Positions 12,413 to 19,491 of a DNA stretch of 19,769 nt are shown piece after piece. Under the pieces are notes generated by a model, which searched no databases, had not been told where the DNA came from, and worked only from the letters and a program-made list of their open reading frames with translations. How positions within the stretch are numbered: the stretch's first letter is position 1; every line of letters starts with the position of its first letter. Both the position numbers and the translations under genes were made by a program. The stretch is from an uncultured Acidaminococcus sp. (GTDB lineage Bacteria; Bacillota; Negativicutes; Acidaminococcales; Acidaminococcaceae): positions 1 through 19,769 of the forward strand of contig CAAGJR010000093.1 of NCBI GenBank assembly GCA_900770265.1. Reading direction: 5' to 3'.

Positions 12413-13579
12413 CTATTCATCCACTCCCGGCCGCAGCTTGCTGCCGTCGTTGCTTGGCAGCAGGCTGAAGCTTTCCACGCTCTGCTTGAACGCGTTCAGC
12501 TTCAGGTCGTAGTTGATGGTGTCGTCCGTCTGGTATCGGATCTGGTACCCGTTGCCCTGGCTGTTCATCAGGAACGTGTTCACCACGAACACCTTCTTCA
12601 GGTCTCCGCTGTCCGTACATTCCATCATGCTGCCGTTCAGGGTGCCCACGGTAATGGGCTGGTGCCGCAGCACCGTAATGTTCGGCGTGTACCGGGTCAC
12701 CTTCTGCACGAAGGTGTTCTCCGCCGCGGTCAGGCCGGCCGCCGTGGACGTGCCCAGTTCATTGAACGTGTTGTCCGAGAATTCCCGCACCATGAGCCCG
12801 TCCGTGTGGACACTGCTCAGGCTGCGGGCAAACAGCACATTGTCCGCCCGCAGGGTGTACATCCGCCACCCGCTGGGGATCTCCATCTGGTAGCCCATGC
12901 CGGGTACCGTCAAAAGGTTCACGTCCGTGTACTTCACCGGGTGCAGGACCAGGTCGCTGGTGAGGGCTTTCAAAGCCTGCCGGGCGGCGGCCTCCATGTT
13001 TTCCGGTGCGCTCACGTTCACCACCAGCAGAATGTTCTTTTCCGGCTGGTACGCCGTCCCGATCAGGAACGGCCGGTGGGTGCGGAGCTTTTCTTCCGGC
13101 ACGGCCACATAGGTGTAGCTGTCCGGACCCTTCTTCTTTTCCACCGTCTTCGGTTCCGCTTCCCCGCTGGTTTTGCGGTACTTCCGCAGTTTCCGCTCCA
13201 GGATGCCGTCCAGGGCCGGGGCGCTGCCCAGGTCCTTATTGGTGCCATCTTCCTTGATGGTATCGTTTTCCTGGTCCTGGATGCGGGTCAGGAACTTGGT
13301 GAAGTCTTTTTTCTGCTCACTGGAATACTGCTTCATGGGCACGGAGATGAAGCTGGGCAGCGTGTACAGATCGGCGCTGACCAGAAAGTCCCTGCCCACG
13401 GTGAACCGGATGCCGGTGGACGTGTGATAGATTTCTTTGCTGCCGGCCGGAACGGTCAGGGTATACCCGCCGCTGGCCGGCTTGTAGGTCGTTTTCGGCG
13501 CAGCGTTCCCTGCCATAGCCCAGGGCAGGCTGAGCCAAAGGAGAGAAGCTGCCACCGCTAAAGTTTTACGAAGTTGCAT
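12413..13579 (-). CDS. Exported protein of unknown function, possible internal duplication
   Basis: A 388-residue protein not recognised by name. Residues 1-23 are a clear signal peptide (basic start, LAVAASLLWLSLP, AMAG), so it is probably periplasmic. Two stretches look alike: about 36-75 (GGYTLTVPAGSKEIY then strands) and about 229-268 (GMGYQMEIPSGWRMY then strands), both of the 'Tyr-x-hydrophobic-x-Pro-x-Gly' type that opens PsbP/DUF1795-like folds. A Lys/Glu-rich low-complexity loop lies near 133-150. No catalytic motif or membrane span after the signal was seen. AAAGGG lies about 6 bases before the ATG. It stands alone between repeat-filled gaps, with its own terminator. Confidence 0.75.
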   Translation of the reverse strand: MQLRKTLAVAASLLWLSLPWAMAGNAAPKTTYKPASGGYTLTVPAGSKEIYHTSTGIRFTVGRDFLVSADLYTLPSFISVPMKQYSSEQKKDFTKFLTRIQDQENDTIKEDGTNKDLGSAPALDGILERKLRKYRKTSGEAEPKTVEKKKGPDSYTYVAVPEEKLRTHRPFLIGTAYQPEKNILLVVNVSAPENMEAAARQALKALTSDLVLHPVKYTDVNLLTVPGMGYQMEIPSGWRMYTLRADNVLFARSLSSVHTDGLMVREFSDNTFNELGTSTAAGLTAAENTFVQKVTRYTPNITVLRHQPITVGTLNGSMMECTDSGDLKKVFVVNTFLMNSQGNGYQIRYQTDDTINYDLKLNAFKQSVESFSLLPSNDGSKLRPGVDE

Positions 13580-13602
13580 AGCAGCCCTTTCTGTTTGTTT
13601 CG

Positions 13603-13630
13603 TTCATCGTTGGTAGTTCATCGTTCATAG
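13603..13630. repeat. Heptamer tandem array, TTCATCG type x4
   Basis: Units TTCATCG, TTGGTAG, TTCATCG, TTCATAG in 7-bp register, then TGGGAAC. It starts 23 bp upstream of the start codon of the exported-protein gene. It is the most degenerate of the arrays. Confidence 0.6.
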
Positions 13631-13700
13631 TGGGAACTACGACCGCAAGAAGTGTCCCCCCTGTGGGGAACCTGATTCAAGCAACAGCCTGGATAAAAGG

Positions 13701-13781
13701 CGTTCGGCCTTGCGGCCTCAAACCCCTCCACCGCGACAAGCGCGGTCCCCCTCCCCCACAGGGGGAGGACTGCTTGTTGTC
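13701..13781. repeat. Palindromic intergenic module, family B, copy 3
   Basis: Same left and right parts as 3254-3338; the central stem here is ACCGCG/CGCGGT. After it, GGTGGTGGGTTC at 13807-13818 repeats the family A terminal sequence and joins directly to a heptamer array. Confidence 0.75.
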
Positions 13782-13816
13782 AAAGGTTTAGCGTTGCTTA
13801 TCAAAGGTGGTGGGTT

Positions 13817-13854
13817 CTACCCACTAACCACTAACCACTAACCACTATTCACTA
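13817..13854. repeat. Heptamer tandem array, inverted TTAGTGG type x5, touching the nfnB stop
   Basis: CTACCCA, CTAACCA, CTAACCA, CTAACCA, CTATTCA in exact register. The following CTA (13852-13854) is both the start of a sixth unit and the complement of the nfnB TAG stop. Confidence 0.85.
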
Positions 13855-15237
13855 TTTCAATTTCCCCTTGATGTATTGGTCGATTTCCACGGCTGCCTTT
13901 TTGCCGGCACCCATGGCGGAAATCACCGTGGCGGCGCCTGTTACGATATCGCCGCCGGCGAACACCCCGGGGATGGACGTCTCTTCGTTCTCATCCACGG
14001 TGATGAGCCCCTTCTTGTTGGTCACCAGGTCCGGGGTGGTGTGCTTTAGCAGCGGGTTCGGGCCCTGGCCGATGGCCATGACCACCATGTCCACGTCGTA
14101 CACATGGTTGCTGCCCGGGATCTCCACCGGTCTGCGCCGGCCGGAGGCGTCCGGTTCGCCCAGCTGCGTGCGGATGCATTCGATGCCCGTCACCCAGCCA
14201 TCGTCGTTGCCCAGGATCTTCACCGGGTTGTTCAGCATGTGCAGCTCGATGCCCTCGGCCTTGGCGTGGGCAATCTCTTCTTTACGGGCCGGCATTTCGG
14301 CTTCGCTGCGGCGGTACACCACGACTACCTTTTCAGCCCCCAGCCGTTTGGCCGTCCGGGCCGCATCCATGGCCACGTTGCCGGCGCCCACCACGGCGAC
14401 CCGCTTGCCCACGTACACAGGAGTAGCCATCTTCGGGAACTTCCAGGCGCCCATCAGGTTCACCCGGGTCAAAAATTCGTTGGCGGCGTACACCCCGTTC
14501 AGGGCTTCGCCGGGGATGTGCATGAAGTGGGGCAGGCCGGCGCCGGTACCCACGTACACAGCCTTGAAGCCTTCCTCGTTCAGCAGTTCGTGCAGCGTGA
14601 ACGTGCGGCCGATCACCACGTCCGTCATGATCTTCACGCCCAGCACCTTCAATTGTTCGATTTCGTGCTGCACGATGGTCTTGGGCAGACGGAATTCAGG
14701 GATGCCGTACATGAGCACGCCGCCCACCTTGTGCAGGGCTTCGAACAGGGTCACATCATAACCCAGTTTCGCCAGGTCGCCGGCCGCCGTCAGGCAGCTG
14801 GGGCCCCCGCCCACCACGGCCACTTTGATGCCGTTCTTGGGGGCCAGGCCCTCTTTGATCATATCCGTTCCGTTGTCCCGGGCCCGGTCGGCCACGAACC
14901 GTTCCAGGCGCCCGATGGCCACCGGTTCGCCCTTGATGCCCAGGATGCACTGTTTTTCACACTGGTTTTCCTGGGGGCACACACGGCCGCACACGGCGGG
15001 CAGGCTGTTCTTCCGTTTCAGGATGTGGATGGCCCCGTCGAAATCCTTTTCCGTCACCGCATGGATGAATTCCGGGATATCCACGTTCACCGGACAGCCC
15101 GTCACGCACCGGGGATTCTTGCAGTTCAGGCAGCGCTGGGCCTCGTCCACCGCCACGTCTTCCGGGTAGCCCAGGGCCACTTCGTCAAAGTTCTTGTTCC
15201 GCACGTCAGCCGGCTGTTCCGGCATGGGATTTCTCAT
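13852..15237 (-). CDS. nfnB: NfnB subunit of NADH-dependent ferredoxin:NADP+ oxidoreductase (GltD-like)
   Basis: Large subunit of the electron-bifurcating NfnAB complex, which couples ferredoxin, NADH and NADPH pools in anaerobes; it is often annotated as homotetrameric glutamate synthase GltA. The 461 residues carry an N-terminal iron-sulfur domain with two 4Fe-4S cysteine sets (C36, C39, C44, C48 and C83, C87, C93, C97). The FAD-binding GGGPSCLTAAGDLA follows (144-157), then an NADPH-binding Rossmann motif VGAGNVAMDAAR and a closing GDIVTGAATVISAMGAG. The start ATG 15237 overlaps the nfnA TGA as ATGA. In-frame ATGs upstream (15249, 15267) lie in nfnA. No glutaminase-domain GltB-type gene is near, supporting Nfn over glutamate synthase. 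Confidence 0.9.
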   Translation of the reverse strand: MRNPMPEQPADVRNKNFDEVALGYPEDVAVDEAQRCLNCKNPRCVTGCPVNVDIPEFIHAVTEKDFDGAIHILKRKNSLPAVCGRVCPQENQCEKQCILGIKGEPVAIGRLERFVADRARDNGTDMIKEGLAPKNGIKVAVVGGGPSCLTAAGDLAKLGYDVTLFEALHKVGGVLMYGIPEFRLPKTIVQHEIEQLKVLGVKIMTDVVIGRTFTLHELLNEEGFKAVYVGTGAGLPHFMHIPGEALNGVYAANEFLTRVNLMGAWKFPKMATPVYVGKRVAVVGAGNVAMDAARTAKRLGAEKVVVVYRRSEAEMPARKEEIAHAKAEGIELHMLNNPVKILGNDDGWVTGIECIRTQLGEPDASGRRRPVEIPGSNHVYDVDMVVMAIGQGPNPLLKHTTPDLVTNKKGLITVDENEETSIPGVFAGGDIVTGAATVISAMGAGKKAAVEIDQYIKGKLK

Positions 15238-16076
15238 TCCTCCACGCATTTGCAATGCCCCCCGCAACTGTATTCTACTGCTTCCTGATCCTTGTACATC
15301 TTCGACCGCTGCATCAGGTTCTTGAAGTCCACCTGGTGGGCATCGAATTCAGGCCCGTCGCAGCAGGTGAACTTGCTCTCGCCGCCCACCTGTACCCGGC
15401 AGCCGCCGCACATGCCCGTGCCGTCCACCATGAGGCAGCTCAGGCTGGCCGTGGTCTTTACATTGTAGGGAGCCGTGGTCTTGGCCACGTTGGCCATCAT
15501 GATGATCGGCCCGATGGCCACCACCAGGTCCGGGCGTTCACCCTTCTTCAGCATGTCGCCCAGGGGCGTCGTCACAAAGCCCTTGATGCCCTCGGAGCCG
15601 TCGTCCGTGGTGATGATCACTTCGTCGCTGATCTTTTCCATCCGGTCCCGCCACAAAATCAGGTCCTTATTGCGGCCGCCGATGATGGTGATCACTTTGT
15701 TGCCCAGTTCGTGGTACGCGCGGGCAATGGGATGCACAGGAGCCACGCCGATGCCGCCGCACACCATGACCACGGTGCCGAACTTGCCCATTTGGGAGGG
15801 CTGGCCCAGGGGCCCCAGCACATGCTGCAGTTCGTCGCCTTCTTCGAAGTCATTGCAGATGTGACGGGTGGTGTTCCCCACCGCCTGGGCCATGATGGTG
15901 ATGGTGCCTTTTTCCCGGTCGAAGTCCCCGATGGTCAGGGGGATCCGTTCGCTGGTTTCGTCACACAGCACCATGACGAACTGGCCCGGTTTGCATTTGT
16001 GCGCGATCAGAGGCGCTTCCACATCGAATTCCCATACTGCAGGTGCCAGCTGCAGCTTCTTCAAGATCTTTGCCAC
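15234..16076 (-). CDS. nfnA: NfnA subunit of NADH-dependent ferredoxin:NADP+ oxidoreductase (PyrK/SudB-like)
   Basis: Small subunit of NfnAB, related to the dihydroorotate dehydrogenase electron-transfer subunit. It binds FAD, NAD(H) and a 2Fe-2S cluster. The 280 residues show the FAD-binding barrel with RIPLTI (44-49), the NAD-binding GGIGVAP (107-113) and the cluster loop with C223, C226 and C238 (GMCGGC, FTCCDGPEFD). The C-terminal cysteine-rich tail (CGGHCKCVEE) is also typical. The start was set at GTG 16076, because AAGGAG ends 8 bases upstream; a GTG at 16085 overlaps that ribosome site. It is first of the pair and overlaps nfnB by 4 bp. No clear promoter was found; a repeat element lies immediately upstream. 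Confidence 0.9.
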   Translation of the reverse strand: MAKILKKLQLAPAVWEFDVEAPLIAHKCKPGQFVMVLCDETSERIPLTIGDFDREKGTITIMAQAVGNTTRHICNDFEEGDELQHVLGPLGQPSQMGKFGTVVMVCGGIGVAPVHPIARAYHELGNKVITIIGGRNKDLILWRDRMEKISDEVIITTDDGSEGIKGFVTTPLGDMLKKGERPDLVVAIGPIIMMANVAKTTAPYNVKTTASLSCLMVDGTGMCGGCRVQVGGESKFTCCDGPEFDAHQVDFKNLMQRSKMYKDQEAVEYSCGGHCKCVEE

Positions 16077-16127
16077 ACGTACCACTCCTTACAGATTTTT
16101 GTTGTCAACTTTCAATTGCAGGTGTTA

Positions 16128-16335
16128 GAACCCACCACCAGCCATTCGGCTGGTCCCCCGCCCTTGAAAAGGGCGGATATACTTGTTATCGAATGTTTAA
16201 CGTTGCTCATGATTGATTGTGCAAACAATCGATCCAATCCATACAATCATCCGAAACGCAGCACTCCGCCCCACGATTATCCGCCCTTTCCAAGGGCGGG
16301 GGACCGTTGCGCGCCAGCGCAATGGTGGTGGGTTC
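16128..16335. repeat. Palindromic intergenic element, family A, copy 2 (208 bp)
   Basis: The same 13-bp terminal inverted repeats as 3005-3197. Left hairpins ACCAGCC/GGCTGGT and CCGCCCTT/AAGGGCGG; right hairpins CCGCCCTT/AAGGGCGG (centre TCC versus TTC) and ACCGTTGCGC/GCGCAATGGT. The middle part shares almost nothing with copy 1 except a short TGTT(G/A)TCG-like patch after the left hairpins, so only the ends are kept. Confidence 0.8.
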
Positions 16336-16369
16336 CAACCACTAACCACTACCCACTAATCACTACTTA
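16335..16369. repeat. Heptamer tandem array, inverted TTAGTGG type x5, containing the mtaD stop
   Basis: CCAACCA, CTAACCA, CTACCCA, CTAATCA, CTACTTA in 7-bp register, starting on the last base of family A copy 2. The last unit contains the TAA stop of mtaD (complement of 16367-16369). Confidence 0.85.
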
Positions 16370-17644
16370 CTTCGGGATCACATACCCGATGCACTGGTCC
16401 ACTTCCGCCACTACCTTTTCCAGGTCGATGGTGGTCAGTTCGCCCTTCTTCAGCAGGATGTTGCCGTCCACCAGCACCGTATCCACATCGGCGCTGCTGC
16501 CGGCGTACACCAGAAGGCTCGTCCGGTCGTTCCGGGGGTACCAGGCCGGGCTGTCCATGTTGTACAGCACAATATCTGCCTTCTGCCCCGCTTCCAGCCG
16601 GCCCACATTCTTCAGGCCCACGGCTTCGGCGCCCATCCAGGTGCCCATGGCCAGGGCTTCCGAAGCCGGTACGGCCTTGGGGTCCCCGCTCTGGGTCTTG
16701 GCCAGCATGGCCGCCAGCCGCACTTCCTCCAGCATGTCCAAGTTGTTGTTGCTGCTGGCCCCGTCGGTGCCCAGGCCCACGGTGATGCCCTTCTTCAGCA
16801 TGGCGGCAACGGGCGCAATTCCGCTGGCCAGCTTCAGGTTGCTCTGGGGATTGTGGGCCACCCGCACGTGGTGCCGGGCCATGATATCCATGTCCTCGTC
16901 GCTGACGTGCACGCAATGGGCGGCCAGGGTCCCCACGTCGAACATGCCCAGGCTTTCCATGAGGGCAATGGGGGTCTTGCCGTACTTCTTCTTACAGTTC
17001 TCCACCTCGCCGGCGGTCTCCGCCAGGTGCATGTGGATCTCGCAGCCCAGGTCCCTGGCCCGGGCGATGACGCTTTCCAGGTAGTCGTTGCTGCAGGTGT
17101 ACGGCGCGTGGGGCCCCAGCATCACATGGATGCGGTCGTTGCAGGCCCCGTTCCAGTTCTTGTACAGCTCCGTGTTCTCCTCCAGCCGGCTGGCGCCGTC
17201 CGCCACGCTATTGCCCGTCAGACCCCGGCTCAGCACCGCCCGGATGCCGCTGTCGCCCACGGCCTTGGCCGTTTCTTCCATAAAGAAATACATGTCCGCG
17301 AAACAGGTGGTGCCCGTGCGGATCATCTCGGCGATGCCCAAGAGACTCCCCCAGTACACCGCCCGGCCGTCCAGGTTGTTTTCCATGGGCCAGATCTTGT
17401 TCTGCAGCCAGTCCATGAGCACCATGTCGTCCGCGTAGCTGCGGAACAGCGTCATGGCCACATGGGTATGGGCGTTCACCCAGCCCGGGGCCGCCAGATG
17501 GTCGCGGCCGTCGATGATGTCATGGCCCTCCACCGGGTCCGTGCCCACATAGGCGATGTTCGAACCGTTGATGCCGATGGAATACTTCTTGTTATCGCTG
17601 CGGTCCGCCAGTTCCACGTCTTTGATTACGATATCATAGGTCAT
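16367..17644 (-). CDS. mtaD: 5'-methylthioadenosine/S-adenosylhomocysteine deaminase
   Basis: A cytoplasmic amidohydrolase that deaminates methylthioadenosine (and S-adenosylhomocysteine or adenosine in relatives) to the inosine form. The 425 residues have the metal site of the TrzA/ATZ subgroup: H59 and H61 (NAHTHV), H206 and E209 (HLAET), H243 (AHCVHV) and D294 (GTDGASSNN). The N- and C-terminal beta-sandwich segments and the closing hydantoinase-like region are complete. The ATG overlaps the stop of the phosphorylase gene as ATGA, so the two are translationally coupled. Its product would be the substrate of that phosphorylase if the latter takes 6-oxopurines, as its sequence suggests. Confidence 0.93.
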   Translation of the reverse strand: MTYDIVIKDVELADRSDNKKYSIGINGSNIAYVGTDPVEGHDIIDGRDHLAAPGWVNAHTHVAMTLFRSYADDMVLMDWLQNKIWPMENNLDGRAVYWGSLLGIAEMIRTGTTCFADMYFFMEETAKAVGDSGIRAVLSRGLTGNSVADGASRLEENTELYKNWNGACNDRIHVMLGPHAPYTCSNDYLESVIARARDLGCEIHMHLAETAGEVENCKKKYGKTPIALMESLGMFDVGTLAAHCVHVSDEDMDIMARHHVRVAHNPQSNLKLASGIAPVAAMLKKGITVGLGTDGASSNNNLDMLEEVRLAAMLAKTQSGDPKAVPASEALAMGTWMGAEAVGLKNVGRLEAGQKADIVLYNMDSPAWYPRNDRTSLLVYAGSSADVDTVLVDGNILLKKGELTTIDLEKVVAEVDQCIGYVIPK

Positions 17645-18480
17645 TTGCTGGCTTGTTCCTCCTTTGTACCGGCCGTGAATGCGTCCAGCCGGAAACCTCC
17701 ATATTCTTTCAGGGCCTCGTGGCAGTGGCAGGTATGCACCACCGGCTCCTCGTCCTGCACATAGGCGTCGATCAGGGCCACGATGCGTTTCTTCATGGTC
17801 TCCATGGCCTCGGTCACTTCTTCGTGGGAAAGGGCCCGGATGCTCAGCCCCGACCCCATATTGGTCACCACGGACACATTGGCGTAGCAGATCTCCGCCT
17901 CCCGGGCCAGCACTGCCTCCGGCATATTGGTCATGCCGGCCACGTCACCGCCCAGGGATGCGTACATCCGCACCTCCGCCGCCGTCTCGTACCGGGGCCC
18001 TTCCGTCACCACGTAGGTACCCTGTTTGGAGTGCCGCAGCCCCAGTTTGATGATGTTGCGGATCAGCCGCTCCCGCACCGCCGGGCAGTAGGGATAGGCA
18101 AAATCCACATGGGCCACCATGCCGTTCTCCCCGTTGAAGAACGTGTTCACCCGGTTCTTCGTAAAGTCCAGGATCTGGCTGGTGACCACGAACGTGCCGG
18201 GCGGCAGGCCCCGGTTCAGGCTGCCCACCGCCGTAAAGGAGACGATTTCCGTCACCCCCAGCTTCTTCAGGGCGAAGATGTTGGCCCGGTAGTTGATCTT
18301 GTGGGGCGGCACACTGTGGCCCGCGCCGTGCCGTGCCAGAAAGTAGATTTCATGCCCGGCCGCCTGGGCTTTCAGGCAATGGGCCGTGCCAAAAGGTGTT
18401 GCAATGGAAAGGGGTTCCAGCTTTCCGAAGCAGGAGGCGTCTTCCACGCCCGTACCCCCGATGATCCCGATCTTGCGCAC
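17641..18480 (-). CDS. MTAP-family purine nucleoside phosphorylase, probably 6-oxopurine (methylthioinosine) type
   Basis: Phosphorolytic cleavage of a 5'-methylthio- or purine nucleoside to base plus sugar-1-phosphate. The 279 residues match the MTAP/PNP-II trimer family: phosphate loop GGTG (8-11), RHG (50-52), FTAVGSL (82-88), EGPRYET (160-166) and MTNMPEAVLAREAEICY (183-199). At the base-binding site human MTAP has Asp (TDYDCW), whereas this protein has TN followed by MGSG (206-211). Asn there is the mark of 6-oxopurine specificity, so methylthioinosine or inosine/guanosine is a better substrate guess than methylthioadenosine. GTG start with AGAGGTGA upstream. It lies 6 bp after the HAD gene and overlaps mtaD by 4 bp. 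Confidence 0.87.
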   Translation of the reverse strand: MRKIGIIGGTGVEDASCFGKLEPLSIATPFGTAHCLKAQAAGHEIYFLARHGAGHSVPPHKINYRANIFALKKLGVTEIVSFTAVGSLNRGLPPGTFVVTSQILDFTKNRVNTFFNGENGMVAHVDFAYPYCPAVRERLIRNIIKLGLRHSKQGTYVVTEGPRYETAAEVRMYASLGGDVAGMTNMPEAVLAREAEICYANVSVVTNMGSGLSIRALSHEEVTEAMETMKKRIVALIDAYVQDEEPVVHTCHCHEALKEYGGFRLDAFTAGTKEEQASK

Positions 18481-18486
18481 TTCAGT

Positions 18487-19158
18487 TCACCTCTCTGGAT
18501 TCATTTGGTTGATAATAGGAAGGAGGTCGCCCAGGGTATCGATGGTGTAGTCCGGCCGGATGAATTTGGCAAAGAATGCCGGCGTGAACGATGTCCAGGC
18601 CACCTTCACCGTTTTACACCCGGCCGCTTTGCCGCTCATCAGGTCGTAGGGACTGTCCCCCACGCACAGCACCCGGTCCGCCGGCAGGCCCAAAAGCTCC
18701 AGGCCCTTTTCCATGGGCTGCGGGTCCGGTTTGTGGGCCGTACATTCCTGGCAGCCGATGATGCCGTCGATGAAGCCGTCCAGCCCCAGGCATTTCAGGC
18801 CCCGCAGGCAGCTCGCCCTGAACTTGCTGGTGACGATGACCATGGGGACGTGGGCGTCATGCAGGGCCGAAAGCCCCTCCTTCACCCCGGGAAAGGGGCG
18901 GATCATGTCGTCGTGCCAGGCGAAGTTGTAATGGCGGTAATAGGCCGTCATTTCGTCGATGGCCGCCGGTTCGTGGCGCCCGGTCAGGTCCGCCAGGCCC
19001 TGGCGCAGGGGCAGGCCGAACGTGCTGATGATGTCCTGGTCCGTGAACGTTTTCCCCGGGGCGAAATGGCCCAGGGTCTTGTGGAACGTGGCCAGGATCA
19101 GGGGCGTGGTATTGGCCAGCGTCCCGTCAAAATCGAATAAGATACCGCAGGTAGACAC
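18487..19158 (-). CDS. HAD-family phosphatase (phosphoglycolate phosphatase/PpaX-like)
   Basis: A 223-residue cytoplasmic hydrolase of HAD subfamily IA. Motif I DFDGT gives nucleophile D9 and acid/base D11. An alpha-helical cap spans about 17-90. Motif II is VTSK (T110), motif III HKPDP (K143) and motif IV GDSPYDL (D168, D172). It resembles PpaX pyrophosphatase and Gph, and the physiological substrate is uncertain. The GTG start has AAGGAGG seven bases upstream. It is first in an operon with the nucleoside phosphorylase and mtaD, so a role in recycling a sugar phosphate or nucleotide of that pathway, or simple house-cleaning, is possible. Confidence 0.88.
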   Translation of the reverse strand: MSTCGILFDFDGTLANTTPLILATFHKTLGHFAPGKTFTDQDIISTFGLPLRQGLADLTGRHEPAAIDEMTAYYRHYNFAWHDDMIRPFPGVKEGLSALHDAHVPMVIVTSKFRASCLRGLKCLGLDGFIDGIIGCQECTAHKPDPQPMEKGLELLGLPADRVLCVGDSPYDLMSGKAAGCKTVKVAWTSFTPAFFAKFIRPDYTIDTLGDLLPIINQMNPER

Positions 19159-19210
19159 AAAGTCCCTCCTTCACACAGACTTCAGACTGAATTTTACCAC
19201 AAATTGGGGG

Positions 19211-19252
19211 AAAATTAAAGGAGGGGCGGCCGGCGTCCCCTCCTTTAATTTT
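19211..19252. terminator. Perfect 16-bp stem-loop between the exonuclease and HAD genes
   Basis: AAAATTAAAGGAGGGG (19211-19226) pairs without mismatch with CCCCTCCTTTAATTTT (19237-19252) around CGGCCGGCGT. It is A/T-rich at its base on both strands, so it can end transcripts either way. It is the only terminator-like structure after the exonuclease gene, some 240 bp downstream of its stop. Confidence 0.7.
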
Positions 19253-19279
19253 CAGTGGTTAGTGGGTAGTGGTTAGTGG
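19252..19279. repeat. Heptamer tandem array, TTAGTGG type x4
   Basis: Units TCAGTGG, TTAGTGG, GTAGTGG, TTAGTGG in register, then TTAGCAC. It starts on the final base of the 16-bp stem-loop. Confidence 0.85.
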
Positions 19280-19292
19280 TTAGCACCACCTT

Positions 19293-19375
19293 CGTAGGGG
19301 CGGGTCGGTGACCCGCCCGCCCAGGTCCAGGTGTTTGGTGCTGGTTCGGGTCGATCAAAACGATCGACCCCTACA
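19293..19375. repeat. Palindromic intergenic module, family C, copy 2
   Basis: Full copy of the 10703-10783 module. The left hairpin GCGGGT/ACCCGC is the same; the right hairpin is GGGTCGATC/GATCGACCC with loop AAAA instead of ACCG-type. The ends are GTAGGGG and CCCCTAC. Confidence 0.8.
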
Positions 19376-19453
19376 GTGAGGGTGTGAATTTTCACACCCC
19401 CAGTCGCTGTTACTTCGGATTACCCGTACTATCCTTCGCCTTGTACGAACAAG

Positions 19454-19481
19454 CCCGCGACCCGCGACTCGCGACCCGCGA
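19454..19481. repeat. Heptamer tandem array, CCCGCGA x4
   Basis: Units CCCGCGA, CCCGCGA, CTCGCGA, CCCGCGA in exact 7-bp register, then CCG. It ends 10 bp from the stop codon of the exonuclease gene. The unit is unrelated in sequence to the other arrays, but period, copy number and position are the same. Confidence 0.85.
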
Positions 19482-19491
19482 CCGCTTTATC

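Noticed and set aside
13852..16076. Glutamate synthase small subunit plus dihydroorotate dehydrogenase electron-transfer subunit as separate functions.
   Set aside because: The 4-bp overlap, the double 4Fe-4S N-terminus and the absence of gltB or pyrD next to them fit an NfnAB complex better.
2971..19481. CRISPR array or spacer-repeat structure among the repeats.
   Set aside because: Heptamer units are contiguous without spacers, palindromic modules are not regularly spaced, and no cas gene is present.
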